Positions 34,777 through 43,976 of a stretch of DNA of 64,000 bases are shown here, one piece after another (the stretch's first letter is position 1; each line of letters starts with the position of its first letter). The position numbers and the translations under genes are program-made. A model generated the notes under the pieces. That model was not told where the DNA came from, did not search any database, and was given only the letters and a program-made list of their open reading frames with translations. The DNA lies in the NCBI RefSeq assembly GCF_014837245.1, contig NZ_JACYFU010000002.1, positions 868,001-932,000 of the forward strand, in the 5' to 3' direction. The DNA comes from Devosia oryzisoli. Lineage in GTDB: Bacteria; Pseudomonadota; Alphaproteobacteria; Rhizobiales; Devosiaceae.

Positions 34777-36609
34777 ATGTCCCAGTCTCGCCCAAATATT
34801 CTCTGCATCGTCTCGGAAGACTGCCCGCCCTGGAACGGGACCTATGGCGATCCGATTGCCCGCACCCCCAATCTCGACCGGCTGGCGAGGGACGGCGTCG
34901 CCTGGCGCGTCGCCAACTGCACGGCCCCGGTCTGTGCGCCGTCGCGCTTTGCCATTTTGACCGGCCGGCATGCCGAGGCCGTGCCGCCTGCCCAGCACAT
35001 GGCGGCCTTCGGTCCGTTCCCGCCGGGGATTGCAACCTATCCGGACCTCTTCCGGGCCGCCGGCTACTATTGCACCAACAACAGCAAGACTCATTACAAC
35101 ACCGATCTCGACCCGGCGCAGATCTGGGACGAGACCAGCGACACTGCCCACTGGCGTAACCGGCCGGCAGAAGCGCCATTCCTGGCGGTGTTCAACACCA
35201 TGCTGACCCACGAATCGTGCACTTTTGCGCCCAAGGACGGTCCCACCGATCCGGACGCGGTCCGCATTCCGTCCTACCTGCCCGATACCCCGGGCATGCG
35301 GGAGAGCCTGGCGCGCTACTACAACCAGATCGCCCGGATGGATGCCTTCATGGGCGAGCGCCTGGCTGAACTGGAGGCCGATGGCGTCGCCGAGAACACC
35401 ATCGTCTTCTACTATTCCGACCATGGCAGCCCGCTGCCCCGCTCCAAGCGTTTTTGCTACGACGAGGGCCTGGGCGTGCCGATGATCGTGCGAGTGCCCG
35501 AGCGCTGGCGCCATCTCCTTGCGCACGATCCGGGCACCATCGTCGAAAACGCGCCGGTGTCGCTGGTCGATCTGATGCCCACTCAACTCACCATTGCAGG
35601 GATCGCGCTTCCTGCCGGACTGCACGGCCAAGCGTTCCTGGGAGCCGGTGCTGCGGCGCGAACCTACGTCTTCGGCGGGCGCGACCGCATGGACGAACGC
35701 TACGACTTCACCCGCACGGCGCGCAGTGCTCGCTATCGCTATATCCGCAACTATGCGCCGCATCGCATCTGGGGCCAGCACTACGCCTTTGCCTGGGAAG
35801 GACAGCACTACAAGGACTACGAGGCGGCTCACCTTGCCGGGACGCTGAACGCTGCGCAGGATCGGTTCTGGCACGCCAAGCCGTCCGAAGAGTTCTATGA
35901 CATGGCCGTCGATCCCGATGCGGTGCACAATCTCATCGGCGATCCGGCCCATGCCCAGGCCATCGCGGCTCATCGGGCGGCCCTCGATGCTCATATGCTT
36001 GAGGTGCGCGATTGCGGCTTCATCCCCGAAGGCAGTCCGCTCGAACACTGGGCCGCGCACGAGAATGACGACGCCTATCCGCTTGCCGACATCATGGAGC
36101 TTGCCAGCCGCGCCATCGCGCGCCAGGCGGAAAATGTCCCGCTGTTTCGCGACAGGCTCTCGAGCGACAATCCGATCATCCGCTACTGGGCCGCGCAGGG
36201 GCTGTTGATGCTGGCGATCGCGGGAACCCCCATCGGCGACCTGGAGGAGGCACTTGCGGGAGAAAATGGACCGACTGTCTGGATTGCCCTGGCCGAGGCG
36301 GCGGGTCACGATGGCCACGCCGACAGACATGCGGAAGCGCTGGTGACCTTCGTGCGCGGGACCACGCAGAAGCGGCTTCAACTGCAGGCCCTCAACGCGT
36401 TGACGGCGCTCGAGCATACCGCGTCAATTTCCCTGCCACTGGCGCAGGACCTTGCCGAGGATGACGACGAATACGTCCGCGGCGCCGCGGGCTATCTCGC
36501 GGCCAGATTGACCGGGGCCTATACCCCCGAAAGCCAGATTTTCCGCTTCGACCTCTTCAAGCCTACTGGCCACTCCGGGCTGACGGGGCGAACCTTTCCC
36601 AGGCTGTGA
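34777..36609 (+). CDS. Cys-type sulfatase with C-terminal helical-repeat extension
   Basis: Start set at 34777 (MSQSRPNILCIVSEDCPPWN), 7 bp after the ATPase stop; 610 aa. Glu14-Asp15 occupy the first metal-ligand positions and Cys53 lies in CAPSRFAILTG, the formylglycine signature. YYSDHGSPLPRSKRF holds the later metal ligands. About 150 C-terminal residues (from RLSSDNPIIRYWAAQGLL onwards) look like HEAT-type helical repeats, an unusual addition. No signal peptide: cytoplasmic hydrolysis of an imported sulfate ester is expected. Last gene of the second importer operon. Confidence 0.92.
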   Translation: MSQSRPNILCIVSEDCPPWNGTYGDPIARTPNLDRLARDGVAWRVANCTAPVCAPSRFAILTGRHAEAVPPAQHMAAFGPFPPGIATYPDLFRAAGYYCTNNSKTHYNTDLDPAQIWDETSDTAHWRNRPAEAPFLAVFNTMLTHESCTFAPKDGPTDPDAVRIPSYLPDTPGMRESLARYYNQIARMDAFMGERLAELEADGVAENTIVFYYSDHGSPLPRSKRFCYDEGLGVPMIVRVPERWRHLLAHDPGTIVENAPVSLVDLMPTQLTIAGIALPAGLHGQAFLGAGAAARTYVFGGRDRMDERYDFTRTARSARYRYIRNYAPHRIWGQHYAFAWEGQHYKDYEAAHLAGTLNAAQDRFWHAKPSEEFYDMAVDPDAVHNLIGDPAHAQAIAAHRAALDAHMLEVRDCGFIPEGSPLEHWAAHENDDAYPLADIMELASRAIARQAENVPLFRDRLSSDNPIIRYWAAQGLLMLAIAGTPIGDLEEALAGENGPTVWIALAEAAGHDGHADRHAEALVTFVRGTTQKRLQLQALNALTALEHTASISLPLAQDLAEDDDEYVRGAAGYLAARLTGAYTPESQIFRFDLFKPTGHSGLTGRTFPRL

Positions 36610-36722
36610 CCAGGGGAACGAGCTCTTCCCCGACTTGAGCGTGGGAGCCCACGACCCCTCCCCGCGAAGGCGGAGTTTCACGGCAGGGCCAGCAATGGCA
36701 GGTCAGGGCAATCCCGAGCCGT

Positions 36723-38204
36723 CTATTCCGCGGTCGGCGCGACGACGGCACTCGGGTTGCCTTTTTTGACCGGGGGGAACTGCAGACCGCGCTGCCCGGA
36801 CAGCGCACGATTGTCGACGACCGGCGGCTTGGGCCGGGGCGAGCCGACCAGTTCCCCATCCTGCACCAGGTCGAGGTCGCTGCCATAGAGCTCAGACAGC
36901 AGCAAAGCCTTAAGGTCGTCGAGCTTTCCGGCGGACGCCGGATCGTGGGCGAGATCGCGCAACTCCTGCGGATCGTTAACGATGTCAAAGAGCTGGAAGG
37001 CGTTCCCGGTGGGGTACCAGAGCAGCTTGTGGGTGGCGTCAGTCACCATCCGCATCGCCGAAGCTCCCTCGAGGGCCTCGCAGTAGAGGTGGCGTCGCCT
37101 GGCCGGACGGACCAGGGACTCCCCGGTGCAGGAGGCGGGGATGTCAAGCCCGGCGAGGTCCAGCAGCGTCGGCATGACATCCTGAAGGCCAGCAAGGCGT
37201 GTGTCGACCGCGCCCAGAGGCACGCGGTCGCTGCCCTTGCGGTCAACGACGATCAGCGGCACCGCGGCGGAATTGTCGTACATGGCGCGCTTGCCGTAGA
37301 GGCCGTAGTCGCCGAGCATTTCCCCGTGGTCGGAGATGAAGCAGATGATGGTGTCATTCAGCAACTGCTCCTCGCGCAGCGTACCGATCAGCAGGCGGAT
37401 TTGATGGTCGATATGGGTGCAGAGTGCATAAAAGGCGCGCCGCGCGTCGGCCAACCGGTGGGGGGGCAGCACGTCGTAATAGGCGCGCATCACCGCAAGC
37501 GGATACGGAAGCTCCTGCCCCTCCGCCGCCCACTTGGCCTCAAGCGGCGGCAGCACCTCGCGGTGGCGGTAGAGGTCGAGGTATATGGATAGGGGAACCA
37601 GCGGCGGGTGGGGAGCGACATAGGACACGTACCACAAGGAAGGGCTGGTCGGGTCGCGGCGCTTTATCGTCTTGCAGGCCTCGCGGGTGACCCAGTTGGT
37701 GTTGTGATGCCGCTCATCGAGGTGCCAGGGCCGCCAGGAATACTCATTGTTACTCATGCCGTGGAGGAACTCCTCGCCGGCATGGCCCTGCTCGCTCAGA
37801 TAGGCATCGAAGTCGTCATGGGCGATCGCCGAGCGGCCATTGTCGGACAGCTTGACGTCGTCGAAGCCGATGCGGTGCCGGACGGGAAAGACGTGCATCT
37901 TGCCTACCGCGTTGGTCTGGTAGCCGGCGTCACGGAAGCAGCCGGCCAGGGTGGGGATCGGCGGCATCGGCAGGTCGGGCTTGAAGGTGCGGTCGCCATG
38001 AACACGGGCATCGGTACCGGTCATCAACGCGCGGCGGGCGGGCCCGCAGATCGGGGTTTCCGAATAGGCGCGGGAGAACCGCGTTCCGACGCTGGCCAGG
38101 CGATCGATGGTCGGAGTTTCAATGTCGGGGCGGCCGGTGCAGCCCAAGAGCTGGGAAGGCCACTGATCGGCGCAGATCAGGAGGACATTGGGCTTACCCG
38201 ACAT
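36723..38204 (-). CDS. Cys-type sulfatase (choline-sulfatase-like subgroup)
   Basis: 493 aa, starting MSGKPNVLLICADQWPSQLL; Asp12-Gln13 replaces the Asp-Asp pair, as in choline-sulfatase-like enzymes. The formylglycine signature is CGPARRALMTG (Cys53), fitting CxPxR. GKMHVF and FISDHGEMLGDYGLYGKRAM complete the metal and substrate blocks. No signal peptide, so cytoplasmic. It is encoded convergently with the 34777 sulfatase, 37 bp upstream (in transcription sense) of the third importer's OppF gene. Substrate unknown: choline-O-sulfate is one candidate, but peptide-type importers suggest something larger. Confidence 0.92.
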   Translation of the reverse strand: MSGKPNVLLICADQWPSQLLGCTGRPDIETPTIDRLASVGTRFSRAYSETPICGPARRALMTGTDARVHGDRTFKPDLPMPPIPTLAGCFRDAGYQTNAVGKMHVFPVRHRIGFDDVKLSDNGRSAIAHDDFDAYLSEQGHAGEEFLHGMSNNEYSWRPWHLDERHHNTNWVTREACKTIKRRDPTSPSLWYVSYVAPHPPLVPLSIYLDLYRHREVLPPLEAKWAAEGQELPYPLAVMRAYYDVLPPHRLADARRAFYALCTHIDHQIRLLIGTLREEQLLNDTIICFISDHGEMLGDYGLYGKRAMYDNSAAVPLIVVDRKGSDRVPLGAVDTRLAGLQDVMPTLLDLAGLDIPASCTGESLVRPARRRHLYCEALEGASAMRMVTDATHKLLWYPTGNAFQLFDIVNDPQELRDLAHDPASAGKLDDLKALLLSELYGSDLDLVQDGELVGSPRPKPPVVDNRALSGQRGLQFPPVKKGNPSAVVAPTAE

Positions 38205-38240
38205 AGTTCATCACCTTGAATCACACCAATTTTCGAAAGT

Positions 38241-39236
38241 TCAGAGAGTTGCCGCAGCGCCTGTCGCCGGTCCCATCGCCAGGACGTCTTCGGCCCGATG
38301 GCAGGCGACCCTGCGCCCCCCCACCGCCCTCAGCTCGGGAACGGCCTGCCGACAGTGCTCTACCATAAGCGGGCAGCGGGTGTGGAACACGCACCCCGAA
38401 GGCGGCGACAGCGGGCTCGGGATTTCTCCCTTGAGGATGTTGCGGTCGCGCCCGGCAAAAGGGTCCGGAACCGGGGCGGCCGACAGGAGGGCGGTGGTAT
38501 AAGGATGCGCCGGCTGGCTGTGGACGAGGGCAGTGCTGCCGTTCTCGACCACGTGTCCGAGATACATGACGACCACCTGGTCGCACAGGTACTCGACCAC
38601 ACTGAGGTCGTGGGCGATGAACAGCATGGTGAGATTACGCGCCTCGCAGAGGTCGAGCAACAGATTGAGGATCTGTGCCTGGACGGAAACGTCGAGGGCC
38701 GAGACGCTTTCGTCGGCAACGATGAACTCGGGCTCGATGGCAAGGGCCCGGGCGATGCCGACGCGCTGGCGTTGCCCGCCGGAGAATTCATGGGCGAAAC
38801 GCGTCATATGGTCGGCCTGCAGGCCAACCTCCTCCAGCAGTGTCGCCACGCGGTCACGGCGTTCCCGCGAGGTGCCGCCGAGCCTGTGGGCGATGAGCCC
38901 CTCCTCGATGATGGTGCGGACGCGCATGCGCGGATTGAGGCTCGAAAACGGATCCTGGAAAATGATCTGCATGCGCCGCCGCAGGGCGCGGAGCTCTTTT
39001 GGCGGGAGGTCCAGGATGTTCTGGCCGTCGAACATGACGCGCCCTTCGCTCGGCTCGACGAGCCGAAGGATGCAACGGCCGAGCGTGGTCTTGCCGGAGC
39101 CGGATTCGCCGACAAGGCCGACTATGGAGCCGCGGGGAATGCTGAAATTGACGTCCTCGAGGGCATGGACATCCCCGGCGCGGGTGGGGAAACGCTTGCT
39201 CAGCCCCTCGACGGAAATCAGTGGCGGGTGCTCCAT
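38241..39236 (-). CDS. ABC transporter ATP-binding protein, OppF/DppF type
   Basis: Start set at 39236 ([20 protein letters not shown]) because GGGAGG lies 7 bp upstream; 331 aa. [49 protein letters not shown] (Walker B has ES rather than the usual EP), and the C-terminal SGCVFHTRCPL extension. The ATG lies 19 bp inside the OppD-type gene, so translation is coupled. Part of the third importer. Confidence 0.93.
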   Translation of the reverse strand: MEHPPLISVEGLSKRFPTRAGDVHALEDVNFSIPRGSIVGLVGESGSGKTTLGRCILRLVEPSEGRVMFDGQNILDLPPKELRALRRRMQIIFQDPFSSLNPRMRVRTIIEEGLIAHRLGGTSRERRDRVATLLEEVGLQADHMTRFAHEFSGGQRQRVGIARALAIEPEFIVADESVSALDVSVQAQILNLLLDLCEARNLTMLFIAHDLSVVEYLCDQVVVMYLGHVVENGSTALVHSQPAHPYTTALLSAAPVPDPFAGRDRNILKGEIPSPLSPPSGCVFHTRCPLMVEHCRQAVPELRAVGGRRVACHRAEDVLAMGPATGAAATL

Positions 39237-40258
39237 TGCACAGCCTCCCATTTCCAGCATCTGGTGCGATGGCCGGGCCCGGCGGTTTCCAGCGTCACCG
39301 GCAGCGTACACCTTTGCTCGCTGTGGGGGCAGCGCGGCCGGAAGGTGCAACCCTCGGGCAGTGCATGGATCGGCGGTACCGAACCGGGGATCGGGTTCAG
39401 CCGGGCGCGGCGGCCCTCCTCGGGGTTTTTGCGCATGGCGTGGGGGATCGATGAGAGCAGCCCTTGCGTATAAGGGTGCGCGGGCGACGAGAACAGTTGC
39501 CCCACCTCCGCCTGCTCAACCACTTCGCCGGCGTACATGACCGCCACTTGATGGGCGATCTCGGCCACCACGCCGAGATCGTGAGTGATGAACAGGATGG
39601 ACATGCCGAGCTCGGCCTGGAGGCGCCGCATCAGATCGAGTATCTGCGCCTGGATGGTGACGTCGAGTGCCGTCGTCGGCTCGTCGGCGATCAGCAGGGC
39701 CGGATTGCAGACCAGCGCCATGGCGATGACGATGCGCTGCCGCATGCCGCCGGACATCTGATGGGGGTAGTCGTCGATCCGTCGCTCGGCCGCAGGAATT
39801 TCGACGAGCCGCAGGATGTCGAGCGTGCGCTTGCGGGCCGCCTCACGGCTCAACCGTTCATGGGTCAGCAGCATTTCGACAATCTGGTCGCCCACCGTCA
39901 AGAGCGGGTTGAGCGACGTCATCGGCTCCTGAAAGATCATCGCAAGGTCGGGCCCGCTGAGCCGGCGCATCTGCCGCCGCTGCAACCGGGCGAGATCGTG
40001 GGTGGTGCCGTCCGCCTGCCGGTAGACGGCCTGCCCGCCGACGATCCGCCCGGCCGGCGGCAACAGGCCCATCAGCGACAGCGCGGCGACTGACTTGCCG
40101 GAGCCGCTTTCTCCCACCAGTGCCAGGGTCTTGCCGCGCTCGAGCCGCAACGACACGTCGCGCACTGCCTTGACGCTGAAGCGCTTGTAGATGAACGAGG
40201 TCTGCAGCGCCGTGACCTCCAGCGTGGGTGGTGCGAGCGGTGGCGAACTGGTGTGCAT
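39218..40258 (-). CDS. ABC transporter ATP-binding protein, OppD/DppD type
   Basis: 346 aa. Walker [17 protein letters not shown], signature [16 protein letters not shown], Walker [16 protein letters not shown]-loop ITHDLG and the [16 protein letters not shown] extension. Lies 9 bp downstream of the OppC-type permease of the same operon. Confidence 0.93.
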   Translation of the reverse strand: MHTSSPPLAPPTLEVTALQTSFIYKRFSVKAVRDVSLRLERGKTLALVGESGSGKSVAALSLMGLLPPAGRIVGGQAVYRQADGTTHDLARLQRRQMRRLSGPDLAMIFQEPMTSLNPLLTVGDQIVEMLLTHERLSREAARKRTLDILRLVEIPAAERRIDDYPHQMSGGMRQRIVIAMALVCNPALLIADEPTTALDVTIQAQILDLMRRLQAELGMSILFITHDLGVVAEIAHQVAVMYAGEVVEQAEVGQLFSSPAHPYTQGLLSSIPHAMRKNPEEGRRARLNPIPGSVPPIHALPEGCTFRPRCPHSEQRCTLPVTLETAGPGHRTRCWKWEAVQWSTRH

Positions 40259-40267
40259 GGACAGGGC

Positions 40268-41128
40268 TCAGATGCTCTTGCGGATACGGGGGTCGAGGGC
40301 GTCGCGCAGGCCATCGCCGGTCAGCTGGAGGGCGACGACGCAGATGGTGATGGCGAGGCCGGGAAACAGGATCAGCCAGCCGGCCGTGTCGATGTACTGG
40401 CGGCCGGCACTGATCATCACGCCCCAGGTGGGCATGGAAGGATCGATGCCGATGCCGAGGAAGGAGAGACCCGCCTCCGACAACATGGCCGCCGCGAAGA
40501 TGAAAGTGGCCTGCACGATGATCGGCGAGGTGATGTTGCGGAACACGTGGTGGAACAGGATGCGCGGCGTGCTGACGCCCAGCGCCCGTGCGGCCTCGAC
40601 ATAGGTCAATTCCCGCACCACAAGGCTCGAGGCGCGCACGACCCGGGCAATGCGGGGGGTGAAGACGATAGCCAGCGCGATGATGAGGTTCAGCAGCGAA
40701 CCGCCGAAGGCCGCGAGCAGGGCGATGGCCAGCAGCACGTCCGGGAAGGCCATCATGGCGTCCAGCAAGCGTGAGATCGCCGGATCGAGCCGCGAGAAGA
40801 AACCCGCGAGGATGCCGAGGACGACGCCGAACACGGATGCCAGGGCCGCCACTCCAAGGCCGACGGCCAGCGAGACGCGGCCCGCATAGATCAGTCGTGT
40901 GAAGATGTCGCGCCCGAGTTCGTCCGTGCCGGCCCAGTGTTCCGAGCTCGGCGGCAAGAGACGCTCGCGCATCGAAAGCCCATTGGGCTGGTATGGGGTG
41001 AGATAGGGGGCAAAGATCGCAGCGATGGCAAAGATACCCAACACCACGATGCTGAGCGTCACCACCCTGTTCTGAAGAAGAACGCGGAGCGGTCCGGCGT
41101 GCGTGGCGGATGCGGTCACGGCTGACAT
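40268..41128 (-). CDS. ABC transporter permease, OppC/DppC type
   Basis: Start set at 41128 (MSAVTASATHAGPLRVLLQN) with GGGAGA upstream; 286 aa. The WAGTDELGRDIFTRLIYAGR loop, the MMAFPDVLLAIALLA segment and EAGLSFLGIGIDPSMPTWG identify an OppC/DppC permease. Follows the OppB-type gene by 11 bp. Confidence 0.93.
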   Translation of the reverse strand: MSAVTASATHAGPLRVLLQNRVVTLSIVVLGIFAIAAIFAPYLTPYQPNGLSMRERLLPPSSEHWAGTDELGRDIFTRLIYAGRVSLAVGLGVAALASVFGVVLGILAGFFSRLDPAISRLLDAMMAFPDVLLAIALLAAFGGSLLNLIIALAIVFTPRIARVVRASSLVVRELTYVEAARALGVSTPRILFHHVFRNITSPIIVQATFIFAAAMLSEAGLSFLGIGIDPSMPTWGVMISAGRQYIDTAGWLILFPGLAITICVVALQLTGDGLRDALDPRIRKSI

Positions 41129-41139
41129 TCTCCCTCTCC

Positions 41140-42081
41140 CTAGTATTTCACGCGCGGATCGATGGCGAGATAGATCATGTCGATCAGGAAATTGACGAGG
41201 ATGTAGAGCGCGGCGACGACGATGAGTGCCGCCTGGATCAGGGGATAATCGCGGCGCAACACGGCGCCCACGATCAGCGAGCCAACGCCGGGCAGGTTGA
41301 ACACGCGCTCGGTGATCACAGCGCCAGAAATCAGCAAGGCAAAGCTGAGACCGATGACGGTGACGATGGGAATGAGCGCATTGCGCAGCGCATGCCTGAG
41401 CACCACCCGCCGCTCGCTGATGCCCTTGGAGCGGGCGGTGCGGATATAGTCGTCTCCCAGCACGTCCAGCATGGAGGCCCGCGAGAACCGCAGGATGATG
41501 GCCGACTGGGCAAAGCCGAGTGCGATTGAGGGCAGGACCAGGTGTTGCACCCGCTCCCAGATCGAGGCGTCGGGGTTGCCGTATCCGGACACCGGAAACC
41601 ATCCGAGATCGGTGCCGAGATATTTTTGCAGGAGCAGGCCGACCCAGAAGTTTGGCAGTGCCGCCGCCAGCATGGCCACGGCCACGGCGCCCTGGTCGAA
41701 GGCCCCCCCGCGCCGATAAGCCCCATAGATGCCAATGGGGAGCGCGATGGTCACAGCGATAGCGAGCGACATCAGGGTCAGAAGGATGGTGGGCTCGGCC
41801 CGCGCGGCCATCACCTCGAGCACCGGCTGGCGATAGAAAATGGACGTTCCAAGGTCGCCCCGCAGCAACTGGCCCAGAAAGCTCAGAAACTGCACGGGTA
41901 CGGGCAGGTTCAGCCCCATGCGCTCGCGGAGTGCTTCTGCATCCGCGGCAGACGCGTCGGGGCCGAGCAGCAGCTCCGCCGGATCCCCGGGGGCGAGCCG
42001 GGCGATGAAGAACACGAAGACCAGCACGATCAGCACTGTGAGGACCATGCCCAGCAGGCGTGTCCGCAGATACGATACCAT
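41140..42081 (-). CDS. ABC transporter permease, OppB/DppB type
   Basis: Start set at 42081 (MVSYLRTRLLGMVLTVLIVL) with GAGGG about 9 bp upstream; 313 aa. LAPGDPAELLLGPDASAADA, GDLGTSIFYRQPV, and C-terminal FNLPGVGSLIVGAVLRRDYP with LAIDPRVKY match OppB/DppB permeases. Downstream of the binding protein in the third importer operon. Confidence 0.93.
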   Translation of the reverse strand: MVSYLRTRLLGMVLTVLIVLVFVFFIARLAPGDPAELLLGPDASAADAEALRERMGLNLPVPVQFLSFLGQLLRGDLGTSIFYRQPVLEVMAARAEPTILLTLMSLAIAVTIALPIGIYGAYRRGGAFDQGAVAVAMLAAALPNFWVGLLLQKYLGTDLGWFPVSGYGNPDASIWERVQHLVLPSIALGFAQSAIILRFSRASMLDVLGDDYIRTARSKGISERRVVLRHALRNALIPIVTVIGLSFALLISGAVITERVFNLPGVGSLIVGAVLRRDYPLIQAALIVVAALYILVNFLIDMIYLAIDPRVKY

Positions 42082-42205
42082 CACCGTCACCCTCAGATCG
42101 ATACTCGGCACGATTGGCCGGGACGGGCTGCGGTCCGTGCGACGGGACCGCAGCTGTTGGTTGGAGCGGTGCCGTGGCTGGAGGCGCCGCTTGGAAACTC
42201 GCGGC

Positions 42206-43723
42206 CTAGTCCGGCAGCTTTGCGTTCCAGAACACCATCCAGGGGCCGAGGGGTACGCCGGTCACGCCCTTGCGGCTGCCCCGCAGCTCGCTGATGTTGC
42301 CGACCTTGATGTAGGGAACATCGCGGAAATAGAGCTCCTGGATGTGGGCGAAGATTTCCTTTCGGGCCTCGAGGTCGGTTTCCGTCGCCAGTTCCTTGAG
42401 CGCAGCGTCCTTCTCCGGGTCGGACCAACCGATATTGCTGTCTGCCGACAGCAGCTGGTTGATGGCGGGATCGGGAAGGAAAGGCGAGTGCGTGATGTAG
42501 ATGTCCCATTCCTTGGGGTCGTTGCGTTTCTCGCCCAAGGTCGCCCAATCCACCACGACAAGTTCCACCTTGAAGCCAGCGTTCTCGAGATAGAACTTGG
42601 CGACCTCGGCCATCTTGAAGTGGAACTCGTACTGGTGCGAGGTCAGGATGCGAAGCGGGGTGCCATCATAGCCGCCGGCGTCCAGATGCTGCTTGGCACG
42701 GGCCGGGTCGTTGACGTTGTATTCCTCGACGCCGGCCTCGTTGTGCCAGACATGGCCCTTGGGATAGAGCGCCCCATCGGCCTCGAAGAACACGTCGTTT
42801 CCGACTGCGGCCAGCAGCATGTCCTCCGGCGCCAGCGCGTATTGCACGGCCTTGCGCAGGTCAGGGTTGGTCATCAGTCCCGCTTTGTGATTGAGCGCGA
42901 AATTCGGGGCGAAGGCGTCTTCCATCAGCACCGGTTCGGTCGCGTCAGACTCGAGCAGCCGGTCGTAGTTTTCGATCTGGATGCCGTCGGCATAATCGAA
43001 TTGGCCGGATGCCAGACCTTCCATGCGGGTGTTGGCGTCCGGAACCGGAATGAACCGGATCTCGTCAAGGTTCTGCTGGCGCTCACCGGCCAGAAAGCTC
43101 GGTGCGCCTTCGGGAGACTGGTAGCCATCGAAGCGCGTGGCGCGCATGTACTGGTCGGGCTTGTACTCGGCGAGGGTGTAAGGGCCCGTGCCGACCGTGG
43201 CGGTCAACTGGTCTGCCGAGATGATCTCCTGCGGCACCACCACCGGCGGGGCGCTCGGGAAGGAGAGCAACGACAGGAGCGGGGCATAGGAATCCGTGAG
43301 TTCGATGACGATCGCGTCGTCGCCATCGGCGGTGATGGTTTTTACCAGCGGCTTGAACTCCTTGGCGCGAGGAGAGACTTCGAGCCAGCGGTTGAGGGAG
43401 TCGACCACGTCCGCGGAGGTCATGTCGGAACCATCGTGGAACTTGATGCCGGTCCGGAGCGGAATGCGGATCGTCTTGTCCCCGTTGGAGTACTCGGGCG
43501 GGCCGGCGGCCAGCAGCGGCTGCGGCTCCCAGCTTTCATCAAGCGCGTAGAGCGTTTCGTAAAAGTGCTGCGTGACCATGTTCACGACCGCCTTGGTCGA
43601 AATCATCGGGTCGAGCGTGTCCACTTCGCCAATCAAGGCGACATTCATCGTGCCTGCCGCAAACGCGCCGCCGCTGAGGCAGAGCGAAGAGGCGGTGGCG
43701 AGCAAGAGAACCAGTTTGCGCAT
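42206..43723 (-). CDS. ABC transporter substrate-binding protein, family 5
   Basis: 505 aa. Sec signal peptide MRKLVLLLATASSLCLSGGA with cleavage after AFA, then NVALIGEVDTLDPMISTKAV. GGGAGTAGATC precedes the ATG. First gene of the operon SBP-OppB-OppC-OppD-OppF-sulfatase reading leftwards. The promoter region is shared with the divergent amidohydrolase and contains a 22-bp inverted repeat, so both directions may answer to the same regulator. Confidence 0.93.
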   Translation of the reverse strand: MRKLVLLLATASSLCLSGGAFAAGTMNVALIGEVDTLDPMISTKAVVNMVTQHFYETLYALDESWEPQPLLAAGPPEYSNGDKTIRIPLRTGIKFHDGSDMTSADVVDSLNRWLEVSPRAKEFKPLVKTITADGDDAIVIELTDSYAPLLSLLSFPSAPPVVVPQEIISADQLTATVGTGPYTLAEYKPDQYMRATRFDGYQSPEGAPSFLAGERQQNLDEIRFIPVPDANTRMEGLASGQFDYADGIQIENYDRLLESDATEPVLMEDAFAPNFALNHKAGLMTNPDLRKAVQYALAPEDMLLAAVGNDVFFEADGALYPKGHVWHNEAGVEEYNVNDPARAKQHLDAGGYDGTPLRILTSHQYEFHFKMAEVAKFYLENAGFKVELVVVDWATLGEKRNDPKEWDIYITHSPFLPDPAINQLLSADSNIGWSDPEKDAALKELATETDLEARKEIFAHIQELYFRDVPYIKVGNISELRGSRKGVTGVPLGPWMVFWNAKLPD

Positions 43724-43790
43724 GATCTACTCCCTTATTGGCGGATCCGAGCCGCCCCTTAACCTTCGATAGCGTAGCGGACTACCCGCC

Positions 43791-43812
43791 ATATTCTCTT
43801 ATTGCAGAATAT
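43791..43812. promoter_or_regulatory. Inverted repeat in the SBP/amidohydrolase divergent promoter region
   Basis: Perfect 7-bp arms ATATTCT and AGAATAT flank an 8-bp centre. The stretch TATTCTCTTATT inside it (43792-43803) occurs again in inverted orientation at 43938-43949, close to the amidohydrolase start, so two related half-sites bracket the divergent region. A plausible operator pair, perhaps for the IclR protein encoded at 45650. Confidence 0.55.
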
Positions 43813-43976
43813 CATCTCTAACTATGCTATTGCTGCCGAATCGGTATTGTCAAGCTTGCGCTGGCCACCGACGAACGGAGGTACCGGCCTCGCTCTCCCC
43901 AACCCCGCTTGACATCACATATTCCTGAAGCTTACGAAATAAGAGAATACATTCGTTTGCAAGGACATAATTTCGG

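Noticed and set aside
36613..36680. Short hairpins between the convergent sulfatase genes (GGGGAA/TTCCCC and GTGGG/CCCAC)
   Set aside because: Stems are short, have no following T-run, and cannot be called terminators with confidence.
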